64,000 bases of DNA from CAYTGM01 sp964437365 (GCA_964437365.1 CAYTGM010000011.1:62001-126000), one strand, 5' to 3'; shown: positions 9,842-19,857, counted from the stretch's first letter. The notes: a model not told the origin generated them from the letters alone. Numbers and translations are program-made.

Positions 9842-9870
9842 CCTTTTTTTCTAAGTTTTTCCGCGACGCA

Positions 9871-12800
9871 TCAGTCGGTGCTGATGGTCACGTGATCAAC
9901 GTAGAAGTAGTTGTTGTTTCCACTACCCGAGTTTTGTCCGCCTTTAGCGAAGAGAGTAATGGAGTTTCCAGTTGCTGTGACGGTCGCTGTATACTGAACC
10001 CATGTGTTAAAGCCAAGACCTTCAAGCTTCGTATAGGTTACAGAAGAGGCTTCAGGTGAAGAGCCACCGGTCAGATCATAGCCGAACTCAAGCCACTGAC
10101 CAGATGCATTACCCTGACGCTTCATCCAGGCTGAAATGTCATAGCTGACTCCTGGAGTTGTTGCGATCGTTTGATAGACACCGCCATTGAAAGCCGTGCT
10201 GTCTGTACGTGCCCAATATTGTGAGTAGGATCCATCATGTTTGTTGATAGAAGCCTGTCCAAATGTTGGGTCCGCAGACCACTCTGACTGCCAGCTTGTC
10301 CATCCGTTACCAACGCCACTTGTGAATCCATCCTCAAAGCTTCCGTTGTTCAATGTAACAGGAACAGGAGTTGGAGTTGGGGTCGGTGTTGGTGTTGGAG
10401 TAGGAGTAGGCGTCACTTCAACAGTACCGTCACCTTCGAAGCTTACTGCATCGAGGTAATAGTAACCGTAGCTGCCGCCTGTCGCTGAATGGCCACCGCG
10501 GAAGAAGATCGTTGTTGAAGATCCTGTCGCAGTGATTGTGTCGGTATGTGTGATCCATGTGTTGTCAGTCTGAGAAAGGTCTGTCCAGGCAACTGATCCT
10601 GCTGTTGGACTTGTTCCACCAGAGAGATCGTAGCCAATGGCCAGCAGCTGACCACTCGCACTGGACTGACGCTTAACAGAGGCTGTCAGATCATACTCAA
10701 CGCCTGTTGCGGTGCTCATGACCTGATAGACACCTGCGTTAAATGGGTTACCGTCGCCTGTACGAGCTACGTACTGTGAGTAGCTTCCGTCAACTTTGTT
10801 GAGCGAAGCCTGCCCAAATACTGGTGATCCAGAAGTAACGAAGCTTGTCCAGCCGTTTGCAACACCACTCGTGAACCCACTTTCCATGCTGCCATTGGTG
10901 ACAACATCTGTTCCAACACTCTGGTTATCTTCAATGAAACCAGTGCCTGGATAGATATCACGGGTGATGTTTGATGGGTTATGGTAGTACTGAGCTACCT
11001 GGGATGCTGACCAGCCGTTCACCCATGCGTAAGGTGCGCGGTCGATCTTTCTGATTTCAAGGTGAAGGTGAGCCACGTAGCGATCATCTGCTCCACGTCC
11101 AACCTTTCCAATGATGTCGCCTTTACGCACATGATGACCGGGGTTCACGAACATCTCGGTAAGGTGCGCGTACTGTGACCAGACGAACGTTCCGTCAGTC
11201 ATTTCATGTTCGATATAGATTATGTTACCCCACGCATCAGTTCTGTAGTCAGCGAACTCGACCACACCGTTAGCGATTGCATGGATTTCTTTACCCATAT
11301 CTGCATTTCCACCTGATCCCCAGTTGAGATCTTCACCTGGGTGGTAGGTGTTGTTATAGAACTCATTCAAGTCACCTGCAACATACCAGGCGCTCGCAGG
11401 AAGAGTTGCATAGTCGAAGCTGTCAGCCAGGAGAAATGACGGGTTCGCATTCTCTGACTGAAACTCCATCCAGTCGATACTGAAGTTTCCGCCCTGTGAT
11501 GTCCAACGAATGGTCTGCATTCCAGAAGGAATGAGGACGCTCGTAGGACCAGAAGCGATAGCAAAGGTTTCATAGCTTCCAGTAGATGGAAGTGAAGTTG
11601 TGCCGATGCTTGTTCCGTTCAGACTCATTGCAAGTGTACCATTGCTTGTGCCTGAGTACCGAATGTCAATGTCGTAGTAGCCACCGTCACCGACGAATGT
11701 ATATTCAACCCATTCGCCGTTTCCAATGGAACCTACTCGGTAACCGCCACCCGCAGCATAGTAGATATCAACACCTTCGTTCGGGTGGATGATATTACCT
11801 GCGTTTGATGAGCCGGCATCGTAGTATTGTCCAACACCCCCTATGAACTTATACTGCTCCGCCTGAATCCGGGTCACCTTACCGTTCGATCCAGGAGGAG
11901 GAGTCGGTGTTGGAGTCGGCGTAGCCGTTGGTGTAGGAGTTGGAGAAGGAGTTGGTGTGGCTGTAGGTGTCGGAGTCGGAGACGTTCCACCTGTGGGCGC
12001 GAAAGCAACCGCATCTGCGATGACGTATGTATTCGTACCAGTGCTTCCAAGTTCTACCTTGGAACTTGAGTTCAGGTCGTATGTACCAATAGAGACCCAG
12101 CTTCTTCCGTTCGTTGTCTGGTCGATATCTACGGTGGTGGTTCCGTTTGCATGAGTCACCGTGTACGGTGCATCTGTCGCGCGCGTATCAGCTTCACAGT
12201 ACCAGACGAATACTTCATATTCACCGGTGCCAAGTGAAGGTGACCAGCGCGCTGTTGCGCCTGTGTTTGTGTTCGCCCAGCGATAGTTGAATCCATGCCA
12301 CAGAGGAACTCCGGTGGCGACCGTCCACGTTCCTGAAACGACAGAGAACTCAGGGTCATCGTTGTCAATGACCACGGTTCCTGCTGGAAGACCACGGTTT
12401 GGCTGAAGAGGATCAGCATCACGTACGGCGTCCAGATCTGCTGCAGTCATGTGCTGTGCACTCCAGAAGCTCGTACCGCCATAGCCCCCAAGAACAGGGT
12501 TGGTGTCATTGTTCAGCGCAACAAACCAGCGGGCGACTTCGTCAGCAGTGACCGTTCCGTAGGTTTGTCCAATTGGGATTACCGGTTTGTCTACATCGAG
12601 GCCTTCTTCAAGCCAGCGGCTGTAGTACAGATTGTAGTTATAGTTGAAGTCACGAACCGCCTGCTCTGGAGATGTTGCAAATTCTCCCCAGTAAACCTGA
12701 GGCATGACTGCGTCACACTCTTGAGCGAATTCACGCCATGGGTATGAGCCATGGTACTGAATATATGCGTAAGGAGCATAGGCGAGGAAGTGATCTGGAT

Positions 12801-15800
12801 AAGCAGTTTTGATTTCTGATGAAAGGATTGTCGCTTTGGTTGGTTCACCTTTGTACTCGCCTTCAGCATCGATAACAGAACCGTCTGCACCGATTGAAAG
12901 TGCCCACTTGTAAACATCAGCTTCTGCGTAAGGGTCTGTCGCATAGACATAAGTCCAGGCAAGAACCTTAATGCCGCGTGCGTGAGCTGCTTCAATGATT
13001 GTTGTACTGAAGTTATTCAGTGTACCGTTGTTTCCATCCCATCTTACCTCACCGTCGCCGGCCTTGATACAGAGCCAGTCGATGTCGTGGGCAGCAAAGT
13101 GGTCCATAAGACCATCAACATCGCCGTTCGCGAAACCGTGGTTGGCGTAAGTGTTAGGCATTCTCCAGATCCATAGACCTTTACCAAGGTTGTTTGCATC
13201 TATACCGCCGTAGAAAAGATCGCCGGGGTCAGGAGTGGCTGTAGGAGTTGGTGTAGGAGTTGGAGTACCGGTTGGTGTAGGAGTTGGTGTAGGTGTTCCT
13301 GACGGTGCAGGAGTTGGAGTCGGCGTTGGCTCTGCCGTCTGAGTACCAAGATCCACGAAGGTCTGGTACGAAGGCTTATTACGTGAGCCATCAGCTGTCT
13401 GAAGTCCCCACAAGTCGTTTCCACCTGTGACGAAATCGCGGTGATGGAACCAGAAGTAACGTTCAACATAAGGACCGTCTTCTGGATACTGGTAGTCCAC
13501 GAGCTTGTCGAGAAGAAGGAACGAATCGAGCAGATACTCGTTCTGTGCATCTTCGCTCTGGAAGGCTGTGCTCCAGCCGAGCTCCGTAACCCATACAGGC
13601 GTATCGCGCTCGCCGTTTGCATTCATCGTTGCCTTGAAGCGTTCATTCATCACATTAGCAAGGCCTGGAACAGGTGCTGTGAATATCTCGGGGTAAGGGT
13701 GGCAACCAACCACATCCCATGGGTAGCGGCTGTTTGAGCTCAAGTAGCTCTGGATAGATGTTGAGCTATACAGATCTTCCAGATAGTTCTCTTCATACTG
13801 GAAGCCCTTCGGAGATATACCTCCAAGAACAACTGTTGAGTCTGGGTCGATCGCTTTGATGGCGTCGTAAGCGTCGATCATCAGCAGACCAAATGGATTT
13901 GGTTCGACTCGGTAGTCGGGACCACCTTCAGAACTTACGTCCAGGTCAGGCTCATTCCAGATTTCCCAGTCAGTAATCTTGTTGGTGCGGTTAACGAAGT
14001 GCCCAACGATTTCCTGTGTCTTAGCAGTGAAGCTGTCACGGTATGACTGAGTTGCCCAGTCATTCGAGCTTGAAGCTCCAACAGTAGAGTAATCGATCAG
14101 ACCAAGAACCTTGATTCCGCGTGCAGCAGCACGATCAACGATTTCATCATAAGCGCCATAGTTGATGTCGCCGTTTGACTCTTTGATGAACTCAACGCGA
14201 ACCATGTCTACACCCATTGCCTGGACTTCATCAGCGATCGCTTCTGTGAAGTTGTTACCAGTCCAGGGATAGTAGACCTGTGAAGTCAGAGATTTCATTT
14301 CAGGAGTTGAAATGTCATTGGTGACAACAATTGCAGGAGGCTGCGTGCTTGAGCCAACTTTCGTGACTGTGACATAATCAACGTAGAAGTAGTTGAACGT
14401 ACCATCTGTTGCCGCGTTACCGCCAGCAGCAAAGAGTGTGATGTTGTTTGAAGTTGCCGTTACAACTGCGTCGTAGGTTGCCCAGTGATTCTCTCTTGTG
14501 GCTGTTAATTGCTTATAGACGGCGTTAGAAGAAAGAGCATCTGTGCCACCGCCAGCATCGACGCCGAAGGCGAGGATCGGGCTTGCGCTGTCTGTCTGCA
14601 TCTTCATACGAGCTTTAACTCGGTAGTGATCACCGTTAGTAACAGGAACCTGCTGATAGACACCGGCCTTGAAAACCTGGTCATCATCACGGTACCAGTA
14701 CTGACTGTGGCCTCCTTCGTACTTGTTCAGGCTTGCGCGTCCGAATGTGGCAGATGCGCCATTGCTGTCCGTCCAGGATGTCCAGCCAGAAGCAATACCC
14801 GCTGTATATGTCCCTTCAAACTCACCGTTTGAAATATTAACAGGAGTTCCACTTGTTGTTACGGTTGCAGTGAGAGAATAGCTTACGCTGGTCTCGCTGA
14901 ATCCGTTAATGGAGATATAATAGAAACTGTTGGGGACGAGAGCCGGGTCAGATGAATCATCGATCGATACAGATTCATTTGCGTCTGATTCGTAAGGACG
15001 GAAATCCCAATCTGATGCAGTCGGCTGAGCACCTCGCTTCACGTAAAGATCGGCGTCATCGTTTCCTGTCATGACAATATCGAGATCGATCCCATCTGCT
15101 GGAACGGATATCACAAAATGATCCCATTCACCTTGTGCAACAGAGCCTGTCGCCGCTGTACCGCTCGTGAGAGATGTTGGTCCCGGAACGGGAGTTGGCG
15201 TTGGAGTCGCCGTCGGAGCAGGCGTACCTGTAAAGCGCCAGTGCCAGGGTTCTTCAACATAGCCGGTTTCATCTTCATTTAAGCTTGTATAGCTTTGGAT
15301 AAAGCCGAAGTCGTCGGCGTTAGCCACAAGCCAGGTATATTGAGAATCCGAGCTGGAGATGAAGGCACCATCTGCTGGGTCAGCAAAGTCGAGCGTGGTT
15401 CCCAGCTGATGCTCAGAGTGTCCAGGAGGAGCACTGAAGCGTTGTGCAAGACCAGAAGCCGCGACATTGTTGTCATAGATGCTTTTCTGACTCGCCCATG
15501 AGCGATAGGATGAAAGAACCTCAAGATCATGACCAGCTGCAGCGGCAGCATCAATCATCGCCTGAGCCTGCGTCCATGCCTCATCACGTAGCATATAACT
15601 CACACCAGCATTTTGTGCGGTATAGGTGGCAGGGATGGTGACAAGATCGCTTGGCTCATAACTCTGGGGCAGACCCCACCAGCGCGTGACGATTTCTTCA
15701 CCTGGTTCGATGTTTGTACAACAATCGATTTCGGCCTGGTTGTCAGGATGAACGCGATAGACACCTGTCGCACTGATCCAGCCGGTAGTACTACTGTACG

Positions 15801-17106
15801 TGACATTCAGCCACTCTTCATCAGTCTCCACAACACGATAGTAATCCCCAGACACTGAGGTTCCATTAGGTATACTACCAATGACGTTCGAACTGATCGT
15901 TGGCTGATCGCGAAGATTGAGATTTGAACTTGTATGAACGATCCACGATGTACTTCCAGATGCACCATAGTTCTCAATGGTCACAAGCTCAGTGGTGAGT
16001 GAGGGCGTCGCAGTTGGAGTGGGCGTAGGTGTCCCCGATGCAGTAGGTTGAGTGAAAACGTCAATTTCATAGACAAGAGGTGAAACAAAAGCAGCAGCTA
16101 GACCGTCCTGATCATCACCGTTGCCGTTGTTCCAGTCATCGATCATCTGATTGGAGAAGTCCGTTCCAGAGTAGAGATCCAACCGAACACCTGTAACGTT
16201 CTTGATAAGAGGACCAACCTGGCGTTTGACGGTTGAGCGGGTTGCCTGTCCATTTGCCGAGGTTCCGTAAGGAGCCGATGTTACTTCTTCTTTCAGGAGC
16301 GTCCAGGTGGAGGAGGAAGAAGGGGTTGAATCCGTTGTCGTATAGACGTCGTAGTGATGAAAGATACGACCATCACCACCCGTGTTTCCACTGAAGACTC
16401 GAACTTCGTTTAGATCCACATTGCCAGATCCGTTGAGGGCCCAGAAACCACTCCAGGCAGGAGTGTTTTCACCGGGATAGTCCATGAGCAATCCCGAAAG
16501 GCCGGATAATGTTGAGCCATCAGTAAAAGCTGGTTCCTTGTCATTGGCATTCGTTACGGCGGGATGAAATCCACCGCTGATTTTTGTTCCTGTGACACCA
16601 TTAATCGCGTCGTTTGAGCTTGGAAGAACGCTCAGGTTAGTGGGAGTACTTCCAGTCTCAGTAGCGACTATGATTTCTCCTGTCTGAGGAACGGTCAAAG
16701 TTGCAGTGAGAGTGTAATTGACGGGAGTTGAGCTGAAGCCATTAACCGAAATGTAGTAAGTGGATGCATCATCCAGAACCGGACTACTCGAACTATCGAT
16801 GGTAACCGACTCATTGGAGTCGCCATCGTAAGGTCGAAAGTCCCAATCATTGGTGGTAGGCTGCGAGCCCTTCCTCACGTAGAGATCGGCATCATCATTA
16901 CCTGTCATCACAACAGATAACTCGGTCGCGCCGGAAGGAACAGTGATCAGAAAATGATCCCATTCACCTGATGCGACAGTACCAGTGGCATTTTCACCGC
17001 TTACTAAATTAGTTTGAGCAGAAACAACACTGGTACCTGCCAATCCCAAGGCAAGAGCAAGTACAAGGCTGCTCTTAGCGAAGGGGTGGGTACTTCTTCG
17101 TAGCAT
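9871..17106 (-). CDS. Giant multi-domain secreted wall hydrolase: VanY + GH-A-like + second TIM barrel + M23
   Basis: About 2411 residues. The start at 17106 is preferred over ATG 17115 because AAGGA (17116-17120) directly abuts the first ATG but lies 9 bases before the second. Order (approximate residues): signal peptide to VSAQ; PPC domain 35-140; concanavalin-like or discoidin-like region 150-360; SH3 385-465; VanY D-Ala-D-Ala carboxypeptidase 470-628 with SYRS, SEHQLG and EPWHWR; second PPC 648-750; CBM-like 758-918; clan GH-A-type barrel 935-1258 with WNEPD near 1055 (acid/base) and TELGWS near 1177 (nucleophile); a second TIM-barrel glycosidase-like domain 1300-1565; golvesin-like domain 1575-1705; CBM6-like 1745-1888; M23 metallopeptidase 1911-2058 with HPGED and HLHLE; two more CBM-like domains 2068-2414. 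Five proline-threonine linkers join blocks. Family knowledge: VanY and M23 cut peptidoglycan peptides. Glycosidase substrates are unknown. Single gene, with its own leader and terminator. Confidence 0.9.
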   Translation of the reverse strand: MLRRSTHPFAKSSLVLALALGLAGTSVVSAQTNLVSGENATGTVASGEWDHFLITVPSGATELSVVMTGNDDADLYVRKGSQPTTNDWDFRPYDGDSNESVTIDSSSSPVLDDASTYYISVNGFSSTPVNYTLTATLTVPQTGEIIVATETGSTPTNLSVLPSSNDAINGVTGTKISGGFHPAVTNANDKEPAFTDGSTLSGLSGLLMDYPGENTPAWSGFWALNGSGNVDLNEVRVFSGNTGGDGRIFHHYDVYTTTDSTPSSSSTWTLLKEEVTSAPYGTSANGQATRSTVKRQVGPLIKNVTGVRLDLYSGTDFSNQMIDDWNNGNGDDQDGLAAAFVSPLVYEIDVFTQPTASGTPTPTPTATPSLTTELVTIENYGASGSTSWIVHTSSNLNLRDQPTISSNVIGSIPNGTSVSGDYYRVVETDEEWLNVTYSSTTGWISATGVYRVHPDNQAEIDCCTNIEPGEEIVTRWWGLPQSYEPSDLVTIPATYTAQNAGVSYMLRDEAWTQAQAMIDAAAAAGHDLEVLSSYRSWASQKSIYDNNVAASGLAQRFSAPPGHSEHQLGTTLDFADPADGAFISSSDSQYTWLVANADDFGFIQSYTSLNEDETGYVEEPWHWRFTGTPAPTATPTPTPVPGPTSLTSGTAATGSVAQGEWDHFVISVPADGIDLDIVMTGNDDADLYVKRGAQPTASDWDFRPYESDANESVSIDDSSDPALVPNSFYYISINGFSETSVSYSLTATVTTSGTPVNISNGEFEGTYTAGIASGWTSWTDSNGASATFGRASLNKYEGGHSQYWYRDDDQVFKAGVYQQVPVTNGDHYRVKARMKMQTDSASPILAFGVDAGGGTDALSSNAVYKQLTATRENHWATYDAVVTATSNNITLFAAGGNAATDGTFNYFYVDYVTVTKVGSSTQPPAIVVTNDISTPEMKSLTSQVYYPWTGNNFTEAIADEVQAMGVDMVRVEFIKESNGDINYGAYDEIVDRAAARGIKVLGLIDYSTVGASSSNDWATQSYRDSFTAKTQEIVGHFVNRTNKITDWEIWNEPDLDVSSEGGPDYRVEPNPFGLLMIDAYDAIKAIDPDSTVVLGGISPKGFQYEENYLEDLYSSTSIQSYLSSNSRYPWDVVGCHPYPEIFTAPVPGLANVMNERFKATMNANGERDTPVWVTELGWSTAFQSEDAQNEYLLDSFLLLDKLVDYQYPEDGPYVERYFWFHHRDFVTGGNDLWGLQTADGSRNKPSYQTFVDLGTQTAEPTPTPTPAPSGTPTPTPTPTGTPTPTPTPTATPDPGDLFYGGIDANNLGKGLWIWRMPNTYANHGFANGDVDGLMDHFAAHDIDWLCIKAGDGEVRWDGNNGTLNNFSTTIIEAAHARGIKVLAWTYVYATDPYAEADVYKWALSIGADGSVIDAEGEYKGEPTKATILSSEIKTAYPDHFLAYAPYAYIQYHGSYPWREFAQECDAVMPQVYWGEFATSPEQAVRDFNYNYNLYYSRWLEEGLDVDKPVIPIGQTYGTVTADEVARWFVALNNDTNPVLGGYGGTSFWSAQHMTAADLDAVRDADPLQPNRGLPAGTVVIDNDDPEFSVVSGTWTVATGVPLWHGFNYRWANTNTGATARWSPSLGTGEYEVFVWYCEADTRATDAPYTVTHANGTTTVDIDQTTNGRSWVSIGTYDLNSSSKVELGSTGTNTYVIADAVAFAPTGGTSPTPTPTATPTPSPTPTPTATPTPTPTPPPGSNGKVTRIQAEQYKFIGGVGQYYDAGSSNAGNIIHPNEGVDIYYAAGGGYRVGSIGNGEWVEYTFVGDGGYYDIDIRYSGTSNGTLAMSLNGTSIGTTSLPSTGSYETFAIASGPTSVLIPSGMQTIRWTSQGGNFSIDWMEFQSENANPSFLLADSFDYATLPASAWYVAGDLNEFYNNTYHPGEDLNWGSGGNADMGKEIHAIANGVVEFADYRTDAWGNIIYIEHEMTDGTFVWSQYAHLTEMFVNPGHHVRKGDIIGKVGRGADDRYVAHLHLEIRKIDRAPYAWVNGWSASQVAQYYHNPSNITRDIYPGTGFIEDNQSVGTDVVTNGSMESGFTSGVANGWTSFVTSGSPVFGQASLNKVDGSYSQYVARTGDGNPFNAGVYQVMSTATGVEYDLTASVKRQSSASGQLLAIGYDLSGGTSPTAGSVAWTDLSQTDNTWITHTDTITATGSSTTIFFRGGHSATGGSYGYYYLDAVSFEGDGTVEVTPTPTPTPTPTPTPTPVPVTLNNGSFEDGFTSGVGNGWTSWQSEWSADPTFGQASINKHDGSYSQYWARTDSTAFNGGVYQTIATTPGVSYDISAWMKRQGNASGQWLEFGYDLTGGSSPEASSVTYTKLEGLGFNTWVQYTATVTATGNSITLFAKGGQNSGSGNNNYFYVDHVTISTD

Positions 17107-17180
17107 GAGTTTCATTCCTTCTAAAGATGAATACTTCGTAGGGGAGTGTTTAGGTTTCGGGGGATACAGGGGGATCTTTC

Positions 17181-17234
17181 GCCTTCTATACGACGGTATA
17201 GAAAGCCCGTTGGGGCCCAGGTTTCAGTGGGCCC
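17181..17234 (-). promoter_or_regulatory. Two-hairpin structured leader upstream of the giant hydrolase
   Basis: In the minus-strand transcript an 11-pair stem with a CGTC tetraloop forms at 17206-17181 (arms GCTTTCTATAC and GTATAGAAGGC). One pair is G-U only in this strand's RNA, which favours function as RNA. Just upstream, GGGCCCA and TGGGCCC (17234-17213) form a second stem around an 8-base loop. The leader ends about 65 bases before the ribosome binding site. I could not match it to a known riboswitch class. Confidence 0.45.
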
Positions 17235-17512
17235 TGATGACAAACAGTTTGGAAGCAGGAATAAGGTCTTCTCATGTTGTTGCCCGGACCGTGACAGACA
17301 TCAACTTTGAGAATTTAAGAAAAAATCCTGCTCTGATGATATTTAACGGCTAAGACATATGATTTTAATTATGCTCAGGTCAAATAAGAAATACACCTGG
17401 AGCTAAAAAACACGTGAAATACATATATAAGTCACGTTAAGGGCATGGAATTAAGGGTTTCCCCGATACGAAAAAATTATCGCTGGTGAACCATCTCTGC
17501 TGAAACTGGGAG
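17235..17512. other. Spacer upstream of the giant hydrolase leader
   Basis: About 280 bases, AT-rich towards 17350-17470, between the hydrolase leader and the end of the methyltransferase gene. It should hold the hydrolase promoter. No gene, repeat or clear terminator was recognised. Confidence 0.5.
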
Positions 17513-18145
17513 TTAATCTTTCTGTACAACTAAAGTTGTCATAGTCCTCGACCCGTGCACCACCGTCGACTTCAGTGGGTCTAAAAGCTTCCCCTTGAAG
17601 GTATCACCTATCAAAACGGAAAGCCTCTCCTCGCTCGCGAAATAATGATCTCGCGTATAGATTGAACCATCTTTATATTCTTTGCAGTCTTCAGGGTAAG
17701 GAAAATACTCTCCTGCCCCCACCGCCGTCATCAGTCTTGAGAAGAAAATTCCCCCCGATTTGAGTACACGCGCCATCTCTTGCGTCATTCGGTGAAAATG
17801 CTCTTCGCTGCCTGCAAAATGCAGGACGGCGTTAGCAATGATATAGTCAAAGCTATTGTCGGCGTATGGAATCGACTCAAGTGGAGCTACTTGAAAGTTT
17901 GAGGTGCTCTTTTCCTTCTGATCATTTTCCAATTGATGTCGAAGCCAGTCTATTGCTTCGGGATCTTTGTCTATCCCACATACACAATAGCCAGACTTGA
18001 TGAGATACTGAATATTCCTTCCATAACCGCAACCCGCATCGAGAATCCTCATGTCGGGTTTGATAAATCCTCGAAGCAGCTGGTCGAGAAGATAGATATC
18101 CATCCCTTGAAAAGCAGCGATCTCTACAGGGATTTTCTCAGCCAT
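17513..18145 (-). CDS. Class I SAM-dependent methyltransferase
   Basis: 210 residues. LDAGCGYGRN at 35-44 is motif I of the Rossmann-type methyltransferases (SAM binding), GIDKDPEAIDWL gives the acidic residue of motif II, and FDYIIANAVLHF is the motif IV/post-I strand. A typical UbiE/methyltransf_11-type small enzyme, cytoplasmic, substrate unknown. It starts 23 bases downstream of the kelch/thioredoxin-like gene on the same strand, so the two are probably co-transcribed. A GAGAG ribosome binding site precedes the ATG. Confidence 0.8.
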   Translation of the reverse strand: MAEKIPVEIAAFQGMDIYLLDQLLRGFIKPDMRILDAGCGYGRNIQYLIKSGYCVCGIDKDPEAIDWLRHQLENDQKEKSTSNFQVAPLESIPYADNSFDYIIANAVLHFAGSEEHFHRMTQEMARVLKSGGIFFSRLMTAVGAGEYFPYPEDCKEYKDGSIYTRDHYFASEERLSVLIGDTFKGKLLDPLKSTVVHGSRTMTTLVVQKD

Positions 18146-18168
18146 CTATATCTCTCTTTCGTGTCTTC

Positions 18169-19653
18169 TCACTGACTTTCAGTCACGGCACTGCGGAGCT
18201 GTTCAAATGGAAGCGTTCCGATATGCCGACCGTTCTCTGCTCCGTTCCTGTTGAAAAAGATCCATGTAGGAACTTTCCAGACACCTCGCTGCTGAACCAT
18301 CTGAGGATCCTTGTTGACGGGAACAAGTACAAAGTTTGCCTGGGTCGAAAGACTGTTCATGTCTCCCGATGCAAGGATTTCGATCTGTTCCTTACAATTT
18401 TCAGCAGAATCTGAGTAGAAGAGCATCGCCATGGGCTTTCCATTGCGGCTCGTTTCCTGAAAAGATTTGAAGTTGGCGAGGACACTGGATGCCCCCATCG
18501 CTGAAGCATCTCCGCCATCAGTGCTGGCGAACGATGATTCTGTGTGATCTGCTTCCTGCCAGGAGGTAATTGTCATATCATCTGCCTGAGAAAACTGAAA
18601 TGACTGCGCGCCCTGATATGCAGCATCCCGAGCTTCTTTGGAAAGACGAAAAACAACCACGTTACTAAGAAGGGTTCTGACGTCGGTCTTACTTGAACGG
18701 CCTCCATTGAGAAAGACAAGCCCGCGACGATAATCCATGGCTGCGGCATGATAGACACGATTTGGAACTTGTGTCTGCATTGACTGCCATCCCTGCATCC
18801 CTTCAACATTGGCCACAGACCACCACACGTTACTGGTTGCAAGGGAACCTGAATGTCGTGGACTGAAAGCAATGACAAATGGACCTGCCACGGCTGTTGA
18901 AGCGGCGTAATAGGGCTGACTGATACTTATGTTCTCACGTCTCCACTGGTCAATCTTTCCATAGCTCATGATGGGGGCAGAATAAATCTGGGGGGTGACG
19001 GCTTTGTTATCATTGGCTGTCAGGCCTCCCCATACATACACTCGCCCTGCAGAGACCGCTGCATGATGATACCAGAGTGCAACAGGCAAAGGAGCAGATC
19101 TCTCCCATTGAGAACCCAGATGGCCGTCCGGTCGGACCTCAATAGAAAAGGCGTTATTGCGGGGTGTGTCTCGGTCTAGCCCTCCAATCAGGTGTATATA
19201 CCCAGGGGTTGCCACGGTCACTGGGGCCTGAAGCTCACCGCCTGGCCACGGAACAGACTCCACCCATCTTGACAGATTCCCGTTCTCATCAGGTTTCGCA
19301 TAGACAGCATTTCTGTAACCTGTATTATCTTTGATTTGTGCAGCTCCGCCTACGACGTAGATGATATCATCAAGAACAATCGTTGAGTTTCCAATATAGA
19401 GTCTTGGTTGAGGCAGCGGCGTTGTCTGAGTCCAGCCGGATAATTGACCATCCGGTCCGATGGAAGCCTTCATCACTGTATTCGTAGGGGAAGAACCCGC
19501 GCCTGATATGATGTAGAGGTAATCCCGTGCGACCGCAGAGCCGTGCATCTGTCGGGGTTCCGGCATGGGGTTGGTCGGATAGATGAAATCGTTGGACAAT
19601 GCAATGGAGGTCGGGCACAAGAGTGCCAGGGCAAAAAACAGAAAAACTCTCAT
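18169..19653 (-). CDS. Secreted kelch-type propeller protein with C-terminal thioredoxin-like domain
   Basis: 494 residues with a signal peptide (1-20). Residues about 25-350 hold kelch-like blades (PEPRQMHGSAVARDYLYIISG, LDDIIYVVGGA, AGRVYVWGGL, RRGLVFLNGG). A linker leads to a C-terminal domain at about 395-490 with the thioredoxin pattern: a first strand MAMLFYSDSAENC, then VLVPVNKD, and VPTWIFF, which places a cis-Pro before the third strand. The CxxC active site is absent; only the second cysteine position seems kept (SAENC). The fold is inference from pattern, and redox activity is doubtful. Probably exported and protein-binding. Co-directional with the methyltransferase gene that follows. 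Confidence 0.65.
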   Translation of the reverse strand: MRVFLFFALALLCPTSIALSNDFIYPTNPMPEPRQMHGSAVARDYLYIISGAGSSPTNTVMKASIGPDGQLSGWTQTTPLPQPRLYIGNSTIVLDDIIYVVGGAAQIKDNTGYRNAVYAKPDENGNLSRWVESVPWPGGELQAPVTVATPGYIHLIGGLDRDTPRNNAFSIEVRPDGHLGSQWERSAPLPVALWYHHAAVSAGRVYVWGGLTANDNKAVTPQIYSAPIMSYGKIDQWRRENISISQPYYAASTAVAGPFVIAFSPRHSGSLATSNVWWSVANVEGMQGWQSMQTQVPNRVYHAAAMDYRRGLVFLNGGRSSKTDVRTLLSNVVVFRLSKEARDAAYQGAQSFQFSQADDMTITSWQEADHTESSFASTDGGDASAMGASSVLANFKSFQETSRNGKPMAMLFYSDSAENCKEQIEILASGDMNSLSTQANFVLVPVNKDPQMVQQRGVWKVPTWIFFNRNGAENGRHIGTLPFEQLRSAVTESQ

Positions 19654-19857
19654 TTCAAACTCATCCCTATAGATTAAAACACAAAACGCAAAAAACTATT
19701 TGGAAGTCTATAAAAAAGTTTCAACTCCGCTAAATATTCACAATTCTAAGGGGTTCTTACTACACTCTAAACAGACTTTTGTTTCTATACGGAAAATATT
19801 CCTTGAAATTTTTCAAATCCAGATCAACTTGTCCGTAACATCATATGGGAAAGTCTG

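Noticed and set aside
10362..13332. Tandem GT-rich hexamer-like DNA repeats
   Set aside because: They encode the proline-threonine linkers of the giant hydrolase and need no separate explanation.
17116..17350. c-di-GMP or c-di-AMP riboswitch upstream of the giant hydrolase
   Set aside because: Hairpins are clear, but the conserved GEMM or ydaO sequence blocks could not be found; kept only as an unassigned leader.
17105..17353. 82-codon plus-strand frame in the hydrolase leader
   Set aside because: Overlaps the hydrolase start and the hairpins; no binding site.
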